This document shows, one piece after another, positions 28,753 through 37,646 of a DNA stretch of 64,000 bases; the first letter of the stretch is position 1; every line of letters begins with the position of its first letter. Location of the stretch: NCBI RefSeq assembly GCF_026410285.1, contig NZ_JAPMLP010000001.1:248001-312000 (forward strand), read 5' to 3'. Origin of the DNA: Sulfitobacter sp. F26169L (GTDB lineage Bacteria > Pseudomonadota > Alphaproteobacteria > Rhodobacterales > Rhodobacteraceae). Under the pieces are notes generated by a model. It ran no database searches. It worked only from the letters and a program-made list of their open reading frames with translations, and was not told the origin of the DNA. Both the position numbers and the translations under genes were made by a program.

Positions 28753-28766
28753 AATTTTGTAAAATT
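28753..28766. promoter_or_regulatory. Inverted repeat 2 between acs and dctP
   Basis: AATTTTGTAAAATT is a perfect AATTTT/AAAATT inverted repeat with a two-base centre. Its form matches the neighbouring repeat (AATTTY-NN-RAAATT), and the 18-base centre spacing would place two bound dimers nearly two helical turns apart. Confidence 0.45.
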
Positions 28767-28880
28767 GATAACCCGTGAGGGCCAGCAGGAAAAGATCAGG
28801 GGCTTGGCAGGGGCGGGGAGTCGGGTTAGCGTGGAACACAAGCGCGCCGCTCAAAGGTGCGCACCTAACGGGAGAAACCA

Positions 28881-29897
28881 ATGAACAGATTTTTGAGTGG
28901 CGCAGCCGTCTGCGCCCTGAGCTTTGCCTTTGTGTCACAAGCCGCTGCAACAGAATGGAACGTATCCGTCTGGGGCAAGCGCCGCGCGTTCACCGAGCAT
29001 GTCGAGAAGTTGGCCGAGCTGGTATCGGAAAAGACCAACGGCGAATTTACCATGAACGTCAGCTATGGCGGTCTGTCAAAGAACCGTGAAAACCTCGATG
29101 GTATCTCCATCGGTGCGTTCGAAATGGCGCAGTTCTGCGCCGGCTATCACCGCGACAAAAACCGCGTTGTCACGGTACTGGAACTGCCGTTCCTTGGTGT
29201 AGAGAACCTGGAGCAGGAGCTTGCCGTTTCGAAAGCTGTCTACGCCCACCCCGCCGCGGCGGAGGAGATGGAGCAGTGGAATGCAAAGCTGCTGATGACC
29301 TCGCCAATGCCGCAGTACAACATTGTCGGCACAGGTGATCCGCGTAAAACGCTGGCCGAATTTGAAGGTATGCGTGTACGTGCAACCGGCGGCATCGGTG
29401 AAGCATTTTCTGCTGTTGGCGCTGTGCCTACATCCGTGACCGCAACGGAAGCATTTCAGGCCATGGAATCGGGGGTCGTTGACACTGTCGCATTTGCCCA
29501 GCACGCACACCTCAGTTTTGGCACCATCAACGAGGCCGACTGGTGGACAGCAAACCTGAACCCCGGAACTGTCAACTGCCCCGTTGTGGTGAACATCGAT
29601 GCCTACGAATCCCTGTCTGACGCGGAGCGTGAGGCGCTGGACAGTTCGGTTGACGAAGCGCTGGCACACTACCTCAGCAATTATGCCGAATTGTTGAAGC
29701 GTTGGGATGCTGTTCTGGAAGAAAAGGGCGTTGAGAAAGTTGAACTGGCGCCCGAGGTGATTGCCGAGTTCCGCGAAAAAGCCGCCGATCCGATCCGTGC
29801 CAAATGGATTGCGGATATGGAATCCCAAGGCATTCCGGGCCAGGAATTGTATGATCTTGTTGTCAAAACGCTGGCCGAAGCAAAAAGCGGCGGTTGA
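28881..29897 (+). CDS. TRAP transporter substrate-binding protein, DctP family
   Basis: Periplasmic receptor of a complete TRAP system. A signal peptide covers the first 23 residues (MNRFLSGAAVCALSFAF... AAA), giving a mature protein of about 315 residues. The Arg-containing GMRVRATGGIGEAFSAVGAVP block near residue 165 and the EAFQAMESGVVDTV stretch are typical of DctP receptors that bind carboxylates. GGGAG lies six bases before the ATG. The membrane subunits follow at 30001 and 30630. Divergence from acs hints at a short organic acid as ligand; the ligand is not determined. Confidence 0.93.
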   Translation: MNRFLSGAAVCALSFAFVSQAAATEWNVSVWGKRRAFTEHVEKLAELVSEKTNGEFTMNVSYGGLSKNRENLDGISIGAFEMAQFCAGYHRDKNRVVTVLELPFLGVENLEQELAVSKAVYAHPAAAEEMEQWNAKLLMTSPMPQYNIVGTGDPRKTLAEFEGMRVRATGGIGEAFSAVGAVPTSVTATEAFQAMESGVVDTVAFAQHAHLSFGTINEADWWTANLNPGTVNCPVVVNIDAYESLSDAEREALDSSVDEALAHYLSNYAELLKRWDAVLEEKGVEKVELAPEVIAEFREKAADPIRAKWIADMESQGIPGQELYDLVVKTLAEAKSGG

Positions 29898-29942
29898 TAG
29901 TGGGGCGGGGGTGCAACACGCATCTTTGACCACCTGATTGAA

Positions 29943-29970
29943 GGCTGCGCGCACCCCGCGCAGCCTTTTT
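29943..29970 (+). terminator. Intrinsic terminator or attenuator between dctP and dctQ
   Basis: GGCTGCGCG (29943-29951) pairs perfectly with CGCGCAGCC (29957-29965) across a five-base loop, followed at once by TTTTT. It lies 46 bases after the dctP stop and 31 bases before the dctQ start, so it could lower expression of the membrane subunits relative to the binding protein. Confidence 0.85.
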
Positions 29971-30000
29971 GCACTTAAGTCAAAAAAAGGGGGAGTGGCG

Positions 30001-30630
30001 ATGGCAGGTTCAGCCGCTGTGCTGGAAGATTCCAGCCTACTGAGCAGACTCGACCGCATGTTGTTACCAATTGAGCGTTTTGGCGCATTGCTGAGCGGTC
30101 TTGCGATATTTTCGCTGATGTTTCTGGCAGCCTATTCCGTCACGGCACGCAAGTTCTTTGGCAGCCCGTTGCTGGGCTATGTCGATTATATCGAAGCGGC
30201 GATGCCGATCATTGCGATCATGGGCATTTCCTATGTGGCACGGGACGGCACGCATATCCGTATGGATATGCTGGTCAACGCGCTGAGTGGCCGCATCCTG
30301 TGGCTATTTGAACTGATTTCAGTGCTGTTAATGCTGTTGCTGATTGTGGGCCTGACCTATGGCGCTTGGGAGCATTTCGACCGGTCGTTTGATTGCGCGC
30401 GTCCGTGGTGTTCGCGCGACAGCTCGATTGATATAAGCCTGCCGATCTGGCCCAGCAAGCTGGTGGTGCCAATTGCCTTCGGTATCCTGACGCTGCGACT
30501 GTTGTTGCAGGCGTGGGGTTTTGGCCGCGCATTGGTACTGGGGCTTGAAAATCCGGTGGCCGTTCCGCTGTCGCTGACGGTTGCCGAACAGGTCATGGCC
30601 GAAGCCAAGATACTGGAAGGGGCGGACTGA
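30001..30630 (+). CDS. TRAP transporter small permease, DctQ type
   Basis: Four-helix membrane subunit of the TRAP transporter, 209 residues. Hydrophobic segments lie near residues 25-48, 58-78, 100-122 and 155-180; the YIEAAMPIIAIMGISYVARDGTH region after helix 2 resembles the conserved DctQ core. ATG 30001 is preferred because AAAGGGGGAG lies upstream; the longer open frame from 29938 runs through the terminator hairpin. A hydrophilic loop with CARPWCSRDSS lies before helix 4. Its TGA overlaps the dctM ATG (TGATG). Confidence 0.9.
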   Translation: MAGSAAVLEDSSLLSRLDRMLLPIERFGALLSGLAIFSLMFLAAYSVTARKFFGSPLLGYVDYIEAAMPIIAIMGISYVARDGTHIRMDMLVNALSGRILWLFELISVLLMLLLIVGLTYGAWEHFDRSFDCARPWCSRDSSIDISLPIWPSKLVVPIAFGILTLRLLLQAWGFGRALVLGLENPVAVPLSLTVAEQVMAEAKILEGAD

Positions 30631-32030
30631 TGGAGCCTATTGAAATCGGTATTTACGTTTCTGCGGGTATGCTGGTGATGGTCCTGCTGGGAATGCGCGT
30701 GGCCTTTGCTGCGGGCCTCGCCGGATATGTCGGTCTGGTCTGGCTGCGCTGGAACGGGTTTGACTACGACCCCGAGCGTTTTTGGAAAGCTGTCGAGATC
30801 AGCACCAAGATCGCCGGACTGACGCCCCACTCCAAGGTATCTGCCCAGGTGCTTAGCCTGATCCCCGTGTTCATCATGATCGGCTATCTGGCTTATCACG
30901 CAAAGCTGACCACTGCGCTGTTCGAGGCCTGCAAGCGCTGGGTCGCATGGGTGCCCGGCGGCCTGGCCGTGTCGACCGTTTTTGCCACAGCGGGCTTTGC
31001 CGCTGTTTCCGGTGCCTCTGTGGCAACTGCAGCTGTTTTTGCACGCATAGCGATCCCCGAAATGCTCAAGGTCGGGTATAACAAGCAGTTTGCGGCAGGT
31101 GTTGTGGCGGCTGGCGGCACGCTTGCCTCGCTGATCCCGCCGTCGGCGATCCTTGTGATCTATGCGATCATCGTCGAACAGGATGTCGGCATGTTGCTGC
31201 TTGCCGGATTTATCCCCGGTGTGTTTTCTGCCATCGTCTATGCCGCGCTGATCATCGGCATTGCCGTGATCTGGAAAAACGTCGGCCCTCCGGTCACCGG
31301 ATTTACGTGGAAAGAACGCTTCGAAAGCCTGCCGCCGGCTTTGCCGATTGTGGCGGTGGTCGTGATCATCATCTTCTTCGTCTACAACCCCTTTGGCGAT
31401 GCATGGGGCACCCCCACCGAGGGCGGGGCGGTCGGGGCGTTCATCATCTTTCTGATGGCGCTTTACCGCGGAATGCGCTGGCCCAAGTTGAAAGAGGCGC
31501 TGCTGGAAACGGCCAAGCTGACTGTGATGATCTTTACCATCATCTGGGGGGTACTGATCTATGTGCGCTTTCTTGGCTTTGCCGAGTTGCCCGATGCGTT
31601 TTCGGAATGGATTACCTCGCTCGATCTGGCGCCGATCACCATTCTGATCTGTATCCTGCTGGCCTATGCGGTGCTGGGCATGTTCATGGACGCTATCGGA
31701 ATGTTGCTGTTGACGCTGCCGGTGGTCTATCCTGCGGTCATGGCGCTGAACGGTGGTGAAACTGTCGCCGCCGCCGATGCAGCCTTTGGAATGTCCGGCC
31801 AGATGTGCGCCATCTGGTTCGGTATCCTTGTGGTGAAAATGGCCGAGTTCTGTCTGATCACTCCGCCCATCGGGCTCAACTGCTTTGTTGTGGCAGGTGT
31901 CCGCGATGATCTGACGGTTCAGGATGTGTTCAAAGGCGTGATGCCGTTTTTCGTGGCAGACGCTGTGACCATCGGCTTGCTGGTTGCGTTTCCCGCAATT
32001 GTGTTGTGGCTTCCCTCACTGGCAAGCTAG
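30630..32030 (+). CDS. TRAP transporter large permease, DctM type
   Basis: Main translocation subunit, 466 residues with about 12 hydrophobic helices. Conserved family elements include GMRVAFAAGLAGYVGL at the start, AAVSGASVATAAVFARIAIPEM near residue 130, GGTLASLIPPSAILVIYA near 165, and CLITPPIGLNCFVVAGV near 410. It would use the Na+ gradient to import the solute delivered by the DctP receptor. It is translationally coupled to dctQ. A hairpin follows the stop codon. Confidence 0.95.
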   Translation: MEPIEIGIYVSAGMLVMVLLGMRVAFAAGLAGYVGLVWLRWNGFDYDPERFWKAVEISTKIAGLTPHSKVSAQVLSLIPVFIMIGYLAYHAKLTTALFEACKRWVAWVPGGLAVSTVFATAGFAAVSGASVATAAVFARIAIPEMLKVGYNKQFAAGVVAAGGTLASLIPPSAILVIYAIIVEQDVGMLLLAGFIPGVFSAIVYAALIIGIAVIWKNVGPPVTGFTWKERFESLPPALPIVAVVVIIIFFVYNPFGDAWGTPTEGGAVGAFIIFLMALYRGMRWPKLKEALLETAKLTVMIFTIIWGVLIYVRFLGFAELPDAFSEWITSLDLAPITILICILLAYAVLGMFMDAIGMLLLTLPVVYPAVMALNGGETVAAADAAFGMSGQMCAIWFGILVVKMAEFCLITPPIGLNCFVVAGVRDDLTVQDVFKGVMPFFVADAVTIGLLVAFPAIVLWLPSLAS

Positions 32031-32036
32031 CACCCT

Positions 32037-32067
32037 AACACGCGCTGCTGTTCAGGTGGCGCGTGTT
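32037..32067. terminator. Hairpin between convergent dctM and AI-2E permease genes
   Basis: AACACGCGC (32037-32045) pairs with GCGCGTGTT (32059-32067) over a 13-base loop. The right arm ends in TTT. It begins seven bases after the dctM stop and overlaps the last codons of the converging gene, so it may terminate both. Confidence 0.55.
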
Positions 32068-33140
32068 TCCTCGGTCATGTCGTCATTCAGTGGCTCTGTC
32101 CGGTTATCAAGGAAGTTGCTGAAGATCTGCAACGCAGTGACGTTTTCACAGACGACCTTGAACACCACCAGAAACGGCACGGCAATCAGCGCACCCGGAA
32201 TGCCCCACAACCAGCCCCATAGAACCACGGTCAGAAATACCGCAACAGTATTCAGTTCCAACCGCTTGCCGACCAGCCACGGCGTTACGACCTGACCTTC
32301 AACGCCGGTTAATATCTGGTAGCCCAGAGGCGCAAGAAGGGCATAGCCAACGCTGTCAAAGGTGATCAGCGCATACGCTCCCACAATGACGGCGCCGATA
32401 ACCCCGCCAATATAGGGCAGAAAGTTCAGCAAAAATGCCGCCACGCCAAAGATATGGGCCGCCGGCAATCCCAGTACCCAAAGAAAACTGCCCACGCACA
32501 CGCCGAGACATGCGTTGATAATTGTAATGGTCAGCAAATATCGCGACACGCGCTGTTCGACATCATAAACAGCCGCCAAAGCGCGCTTTTTACCCGTAAG
32601 GGTTTGAAACGATTGAACCAGTTTTACGTAGAACATATTCCCCGACGCGAGTAGAAACATCGCAAGGATCAGCGTCACAGCCAGCGTACCGCCAATTTTG
32701 ACGCCTGTGCTCATGGCGTTGTCAATCAGGCCCGGCTGCTTCACAACAACCTCTTCGGGTGAACCCTCGGGCTTGCTGATTTTCTCAACCTCTTCCGTGG
32801 CCCGCCGAACTGTTTCGACAGTATCCGTGACGCCAGCCAGTTTGGCCTGTATCTGGTTGCGCATTTGCGGCAGCTCATCGGACCAGAGCGCAACCGTACC
32901 TGCAGAGCCGCCGATAACGATCAAGGCGGCAAACCCCGTCATACCCACCAGCAGGACCGCCGATACCGTGCTCGGGATGCCCATCCGCCCCATTGTACGC
33001 GCCAGCGGGCTGAGGGTAAGCGCCAGAAGAACCCCCATCAATACGGGTAAAACCAGATCTTTGGCAAAATATGCTGTAACAAATATCGAGATCAAGCATA
33101 ACAATTGCAATGATCTGCGGATCGATGTGAGATCGTCCAA
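32052..33140 (-). CDS. AI-2E family transporter (PerM-like)
   Basis: An inner-membrane permease of the AI-2 exporter-like superfamily, 362 residues. Hydrophobic segments near 12-50, 62-84, 150-170 and several after 205 fit the usual eight-helix plan, with a soluble loop near 90-145 rich in charged residues. The family block GVAAFLLNFLPYIGGVIG near residue 230 and VVTPWLVGKRLELNTVAVF near 285 are characteristic. Members differ in what they move (AI-2, Na+ or auxin in studied cases), so substrate is open. A second family member lies at 47-48 kb. Confidence 0.88.
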   Translation of the reverse strand: MDDLTSIRRSLQLLCLISIFVTAYFAKDLVLPVLMGVLLALTLSPLARTMGRMGIPSTVSAVLLVGMTGFAALIVIGGSAGTVALWSDELPQMRNQIQAKLAGVTDTVETVRRATEEVEKISKPEGSPEEVVVKQPGLIDNAMSTGVKIGGTLAVTLILAMFLLASGNMFYVKLVQSFQTLTGKKRALAAVYDVEQRVSRYLLTITIINACLGVCVGSFLWVLGLPAAHIFGVAAFLLNFLPYIGGVIGAVIVGAYALITFDSVGYALLAPLGYQILTGVEGQVVTPWLVGKRLELNTVAVFLTVVLWGWLWGIPGALIAVPFLVVFKVVCENVTALQIFSNFLDNRTEPLNDDMTEETRAT

Positions 33141-33320
33141 AACCGGAATTCCTTTATTGGTGCGCTGAAACTTAACGCACCAAAGTCCGATTGGTTCACC
33201 CTGATCGCAATTTTATCGCTGAACCCGCTGTAACGTTGACATTTTCGACATTCAAAGCTTGACCCCCGCCAGTGCGGGCGGCCACATTGGCAAGCCAATC
33301 CAATCGACAGAAAGCTTGCA

Positions 33321-34460
33321 ATGTTCCGTTTCCTGCACACATCAGATTTACATCTGGGCAAACCGTTCGGACGCCACAGCGAAGACGTGCGCGGACGTTT
33401 GCGTCAGGCGCGCCACGGTGCGCTTGACCGTTTGGCAGCAGCGGCGCGCGCAGGGGGTGCTGCAACAGTCTTGCTGGCGGGCGATACGTTTGATCAGGAA
33501 ACACCCGCGCCCACAGTGACCCGACAGGCGCTGAACGCTATGGCGCAGGCCGATGATATAACGTGGGTTCTTATGGCGGGAAACCATGACAGCCTTGCGG
33601 CCAGCGAATTGTGGCAGACCATCACGCGTGACAAGCCCGATAACGTGATGCTTGCCCTCACACCGCAACCGCTTGCGCTGCAAAGCGGCGCGCACCTGCT
33701 GCCAGCGCCCTGTACTGCGCGCAATCCGGGCCGTGATTTGACGGTCGACATGGCCCAGGCCACGCCTGAGGGGGCGATCCGTATTGGGCTGGGCCATGGC
33801 GGTATCCATGATTTTGCAAGCCTTGGATCAGTCGCAGCCGAAGGCCCCAGCGGTACCATCGCGCCGGATCGCGCCACGCAGGCGGGGCTTGATTATCTGG
33901 GCTTGGGGGACTGGCATGGCCAGATCAAGGTAAGCGGCAACACCTGGTATTCCGGCACGCCGGAGCCGGACAGTTTCAAGCATCCGCACAGCGGCACTGC
34001 GCTGTTGGTGGCCCTTGACGGGGCGGGTGCCACGCCGGAGGTGAGGCCGGTCAACACCGGTGAAATCGCGTGGCAACGCGCACCGCTTGACCTGACCCCG
34101 CAAGACGATATCGATACGGTGATCGCCTCCGTTCTTCCACCCCTTGCCGTGCGCCGCGATACCTTGTTGCAGTTGGTTGCCCGTGGTCGGGTCGGTGTGC
34201 AGCAAATGCAGGCGCTCGGCACGGCCTTGGAGGCGGTAACGCCCGATTTTCTGAGCCTGACACGTGATATGGACGGCGTGACGCTTGCCCATGAGGTCGC
34301 CGACCTTGAGGCGATTGATCCCTCCGGCGGGGCACTACGACAAGCGGCTGATGCACTGGCCGCCCAAGCGCAAGACCCCGATCTGTCGGCGGCTGATCGC
34401 AACATTGCCGCAACAGCGTTGTCGCAGCTATTTTCGTTTGTGGCGGAGGATGCGCCATGA
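33321..34460 (+). CDS. Metallophosphoesterase/DNA repair exonuclease, SbcD/YhaO-like
   Basis: A 379-residue calcineurin-like nuclease expected to pair with the downstream SbcC/YhaN-like ATPase. All metal-binding motifs are visible: HTSDLHLGKPF at residues 6-16, LLAGDTFD near 50, GNHDS near 90, GLGHGGIH near 155 and GLGDWHG near 195. The protein is nearer in length and order to YhaO than to SbcD. Its TGA overlaps the next ATG by four bases (ATGA at 34457-34460), so the pair is coupled. Exact DNA substrates are unknown; Mre11-Rad50-like end processing is inferred from the family. Confidence 0.9.
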   Translation: MFRFLHTSDLHLGKPFGRHSEDVRGRLRQARHGALDRLAAAARAGGAATVLLAGDTFDQETPAPTVTRQALNAMAQADDITWVLMAGNHDSLAASELWQTITRDKPDNVMLALTPQPLALQSGAHLLPAPCTARNPGRDLTVDMAQATPEGAIRIGLGHGGIHDFASLGSVAAEGPSGTIAPDRATQAGLDYLGLGDWHGQIKVSGNTWYSGTPEPDSFKHPHSGTALLVALDGAGATPEVRPVNTGEIAWQRAPLDLTPQDDIDTVIASVLPPLAVRRDTLLQLVARGRVGVQQMQALGTALEAVTPDFLSLTRDMDGVTLAHEVADLEAIDPSGGALRQAADALAAQAQDPDLSAADRNIAATALSQLFSFVAEDAP

Positions 34461-37099
34461 AGCTGCGCAGTCTCACCCTTGGCAACGTGCGAAAATTTGC
34501 AGGACAGACGGCCACGATCAGCGGCATCGGGGATGGCGTGACGGTGGTGTCAGAGGCCAACGAATTCGGAAAATCCACATTTTTCGATGCCCTGCACGCG
34601 TTGTTTTTTCTGAAATACGGTGCAGCCACCCGTGAGGTGAAATCACTTCAGCCGCGCGCTGGAGGGCCGGTGCGTGTCAGCGCGCAGATCGAGCTTCCTT
34701 CGGGAAACTTCACTATCGAAAAGACGTTTCTGGCACAAAAACGGGCAGCGGTGCGCGATGCCGCGGGCGAATTGGTTGCCCTCGATGACGAGGCTGAAAG
34801 CTGGATCGCGCGCCTGATGGGCAGCGGGCTGGACGGGCCGGCGGGGCTGCTTTGGGTGCGTCAAGGCATCACCGCGCTGGAACCTGCGGGCAACGCAGGC
34901 GCGGATAAAACCGAAAAAGAGCGGCTGTTGGGCGCGCGGCGCAATCTGTTGTCATCGGTCGCTGGCGAAATCGACATGGTGACAGGCGGCCGCCGGATGG
35001 ACCGCGTGATAGAGGCGGCAACACAAGCGCTGGGCAAGCTTGCCACGGCAACAGGGCAGCCCAAGGCGAACGGCCCGTGGAAGGAAGCCGAGCAGGAGGC
35101 GCAGACCCACGCGCAGCGGCACGATGAACTGGATGCGCGCTGTCGCGAATTGTCCCAAGCGCTTGAGCGGCGGCGCGAGGTGGCGGCGCGTCTGAAAGTG
35201 CTGGAGCAGCCCGCGTTGCAGACCGCCCGCAACGCGGCATTGGAAAAAGCGCAAGCTGCGTATAGCACCGCGCTTGCCCACGCCGACAAGCTGGCGCAGG
35301 CAAAAGGGCAGGCCGACCTGCGCGAACTGGAACTGGAGGGCGCGCAGACGCGGTTGGACGGATTGATTGCCGCAGCAGATCAATACACCGCAGCGTGCGC
35401 ACAGTTTGAACTGGATAATGCGGCGCTTGAAAAAGCAATTGCAGAGGTGAAAGCCGCAGAGGAGTCAACGGAACAGGCGCAAACTGCACTGACACAGGCG
35501 AGCGCAAAATTGCGCGATGCGGTGCAGGCCAAAGAGGCCGCCCAGCAAGACGCATTGCGCCAGAACGCAGCAGAGCAATACGCGCGCCTGCAAAAACAAC
35601 TGGCGCAAGTGGGTGAGAAACGCTCCGCGCTGGAGGACGCAAACGCCGCCCTTGCCACGATGCCGGTGACCGCAGCCGCGCTGGCCAGTATCGAGCAGAA
35701 ACACACCGCCCTGACCGCCGCGCAAGCCGAGATTGCAACCGGTGGCGTGCAGATGCATCTGAGTTATGATGGCGATGCCGTGGTGAGCTCATCGGAGGGT
35801 CCGCTGACCGCAGGCACCCATCATCTGGCCAGGCGGCAAACATTCGATCTGCCCGGAATTGGCCGGATGACCCTTGATCCTGGTGCGGCGGCTGCGGATA
35901 TGGCGGCGGTGAGTGCTGCACAGGCACAGCTGAAAGACGCGCTTGATGCAGTGGGGGTGGCCGATATTGCTGCTGCGCGTCAGGCTGCAAGCGCGCGGAA
36001 AGAAAAGGCAGACGAGGTTTTCCTGCTCAGAAACATGTTGGAAATGCTCGCCCCTGAAGGAGTGGAGCGCATGCAGGCCGAGTGTGCAAAAGCCAAGGCC
36101 ACACTGGATGCGCTAAGCAAACCGGTACAGGCCGCGCCGGTTGATCCCGCCGAACTGGCTGCGCAAGCGGATGCGGCGCGATTGGCCGAAGAACAGACCC
36201 GCGATCGGTTCGAGCGGGCACGCGATGCCCGTGATGCAGCGCGCACCATGGCCGCGCGGTTGCAGGTGCTGCGTGACGCGGCACAAACCGCTATGGATAC
36301 CGCCGCGCGTGTTTTTGGTGATCCGGACACATTTGAAGAGCGAAAAACACAGGCCGCGCGCGCCCATTCGCTTGCGCAACTCGCCGCGCAGGATGCACGC
36401 GCCGCCGCGGCCGCACTGGCTGCAAAAGCGCCTGATCTGGCAACTGCAAAGGCCGATCTGAACCGTGCAACCTCTGCCGTTGAAAACGCCCGCGAGGAAA
36501 CGGCACAACTGCGCACGCAAAGTGCTGATCTGAGCGCGACGATCCGTGCGCGCGCCGAAGACGGCGTAGAGGAAAAGCGGGACGAGGCAGAGGGGCTGAT
36601 GATACGGGCGCAGGAACGCGCAGCGCGGTTTGCCCATGAAGTTGCAGGTCTGACCCTGCTGGTTGAGGCTTTGCGTGCCAAACGCGGTGCAGCGCAAGAG
36701 GCGTACTTCGGTCCCGTCCAGCAGGAGCTTGCACCGCTGCTTGCCTTGCTGCACGCCGATGCCGCGCTGAGTTTTGATCCCGCATCGCTGTTGCCACAGG
36801 CCATCGCGCGCGGTGGAACAGATGAACCGATGGAAATGCTGAGCGGTGGCACACAGGAACAGATTGCCATTCTGACCCGTCTGGCATTCGCCCGCCTGTT
36901 TGCACGACAGGGCAAACCGATGCCGGTTATTCTGGACGACGCGCTGGTCTATTCCGATGACAGCCGGATTACGGCAATGTTTACCGCATTGCACCGCGTT
37001 GCTGACAACCAGCAGGTGATTGTGTTCTCTTGCCGTCAGATGGCGTTTGCCGGGCTGGGTGGTACCCGCCCGAATGTCGAGATTAAGCAGGATCACTAA
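34457..37099 (+). CDS. AAA/SMC-like ATPase, SbcC/YhaN type
   Basis: An 880-residue Rad50-like ATPase, partner of the upstream nuclease. The Walker A is ANEFGKST near residue 36 (first position Ala, permitted by the P-loop consensus). Long Ala/Glu/Gln-rich coiled-coil regions run from about 220 to 380 and 500 to 730. The signature MLSGGTQEQIAIL is near residue 795 and Walker B PVILDDALVYSDD near 825. The Rad50-type zinc-hook CxxC is not apparent in the middle, as in YhaN-like proteins; a short beta-rich insertion lies near 425-475. Role in double-strand end processing is inferred. Confidence 0.9.
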   Translation: MKLRSLTLGNVRKFAGQTATISGIGDGVTVVSEANEFGKSTFFDALHALFFLKYGAATREVKSLQPRAGGPVRVSAQIELPSGNFTIEKTFLAQKRAAVRDAAGELVALDDEAESWIARLMGSGLDGPAGLLWVRQGITALEPAGNAGADKTEKERLLGARRNLLSSVAGEIDMVTGGRRMDRVIEAATQALGKLATATGQPKANGPWKEAEQEAQTHAQRHDELDARCRELSQALERRREVAARLKVLEQPALQTARNAALEKAQAAYSTALAHADKLAQAKGQADLRELELEGAQTRLDGLIAAADQYTAACAQFELDNAALEKAIAEVKAAEESTEQAQTALTQASAKLRDAVQAKEAAQQDALRQNAAEQYARLQKQLAQVGEKRSALEDANAALATMPVTAAALASIEQKHTALTAAQAEIATGGVQMHLSYDGDAVVSSSEGPLTAGTHHLARRQTFDLPGIGRMTLDPGAAAADMAAVSAAQAQLKDALDAVGVADIAAARQAASARKEKADEVFLLRNMLEMLAPEGVERMQAECAKAKATLDALSKPVQAAPVDPAELAAQADAARLAEEQTRDRFERARDARDAARTMAARLQVLRDAAQTAMDTAARVFGDPDTFEERKTQAARAHSLAQLAAQDARAAAAALAAKAPDLATAKADLNRATSAVENAREETAQLRTQSADLSATIRARAEDGVEEKRDEAEGLMIRAQERAARFAHEVAGLTLLVEALRAKRGAAQEAYFGPVQQELAPLLALLHADAALSFDPASLLPQAIARGGTDEPMEMLSGGTQEQIAILTRLAFARLFARQGKPMPVILDDALVYSDDSRITAMFTALHRVADNQQVIVFSCRQMAFAGLGGTRPNVEIKQDH

Positions 37100-37135
37100 A
37101 AGGCCAAACCAAAGGATTTCAGGGGGGTGAAAAAG

Positions 37136-37585
37136 ATGGGCAGAACGAATTCAGACGGATCAGAGGGGCGACTGTTCTGTCAGGCGCTATCACGCGCGTC
37201 CACGCGAATTAATGTCATGGCTGCCTTGGTCGTGGCCGGCGCAGCATGGTCTGCCCCTACAGCAGCACAGGCACAAACAGCAGCGCAATGTATTGCGCCA
37301 CAAACGCAGCAGTTGATGAATGCCTGCGCCGCCAAAGAATACGCACAGGCCGATGCCGCGTTAAATGCCGCCTGGAAACCTGCAAAGGCGTTTGCCGATG
37401 CTATTGGAAAGGGCAGCGCGCTTCTGGAGGCGCAGCGCGCGTGGATCGCGTATCGTGATATCGCTTGCGATGCCCACGCCAGCCCGTTTGAAGGGGGATC
37501 AATGCAGCCATTGATCCGCGCCACCTGCCTGAGCGAGTTGACAGCCGCGCGCACACGGATGCTGCTGGAGTTTCACGCGTATTGA
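37136..37585 (+). CDS. LprI/DUF1311-like periplasmic protein
   Basis: A small secreted protein, about 149 residues, resembling the N-terminal domain of lysozyme inhibitor LprI (DUF1311). Cys-containing segments AAQCIAP and MNACAAKEYAQADAALNAAW followed by LEAQRAWIAYRDIACDAHA and IRATCLSELTAARTRMLLEF match the four-Cys domain pattern. A hydrophobic stretch MAALVVAGAAWSAPTAAQA at about residue 28 is the signal peptide, preceded by an unusually long hydrophilic leader, so a start at ATG 37217 is possible. ATG 37136 has AGGGGGG upstream. Lysozyme inhibition itself is not shown. Confidence 0.75.
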   Translation: MGRTNSDGSEGRLFCQALSRASTRINVMAALVVAGAAWSAPTAAQAQTAAQCIAPQTQQLMNACAAKEYAQADAALNAAWKPAKAFADAIGKGSALLEAQRAWIAYRDIACDAHASPFEGGSMQPLIRATCLSELTAARTRMLLEFHAY

Positions 37586-37587
37586 TC

Positions 37588-37618
37588 TAGACGGTCCGGT
37601 TTCTCACCGTTGCTTTTT
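37588..37618 (+). terminator. Possible terminator after the LprI-like gene
   Basis: A short stem, ACGGT pairing with ACCGT over ten bases, is followed three bases on by seven Ts. It lies just after the stop at 37585. The stem is weak, so this is tentative. Confidence 0.35.
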
Positions 37619-37646
37619 TTCTGCGCCAACCTATCCGGCCAGTTGC

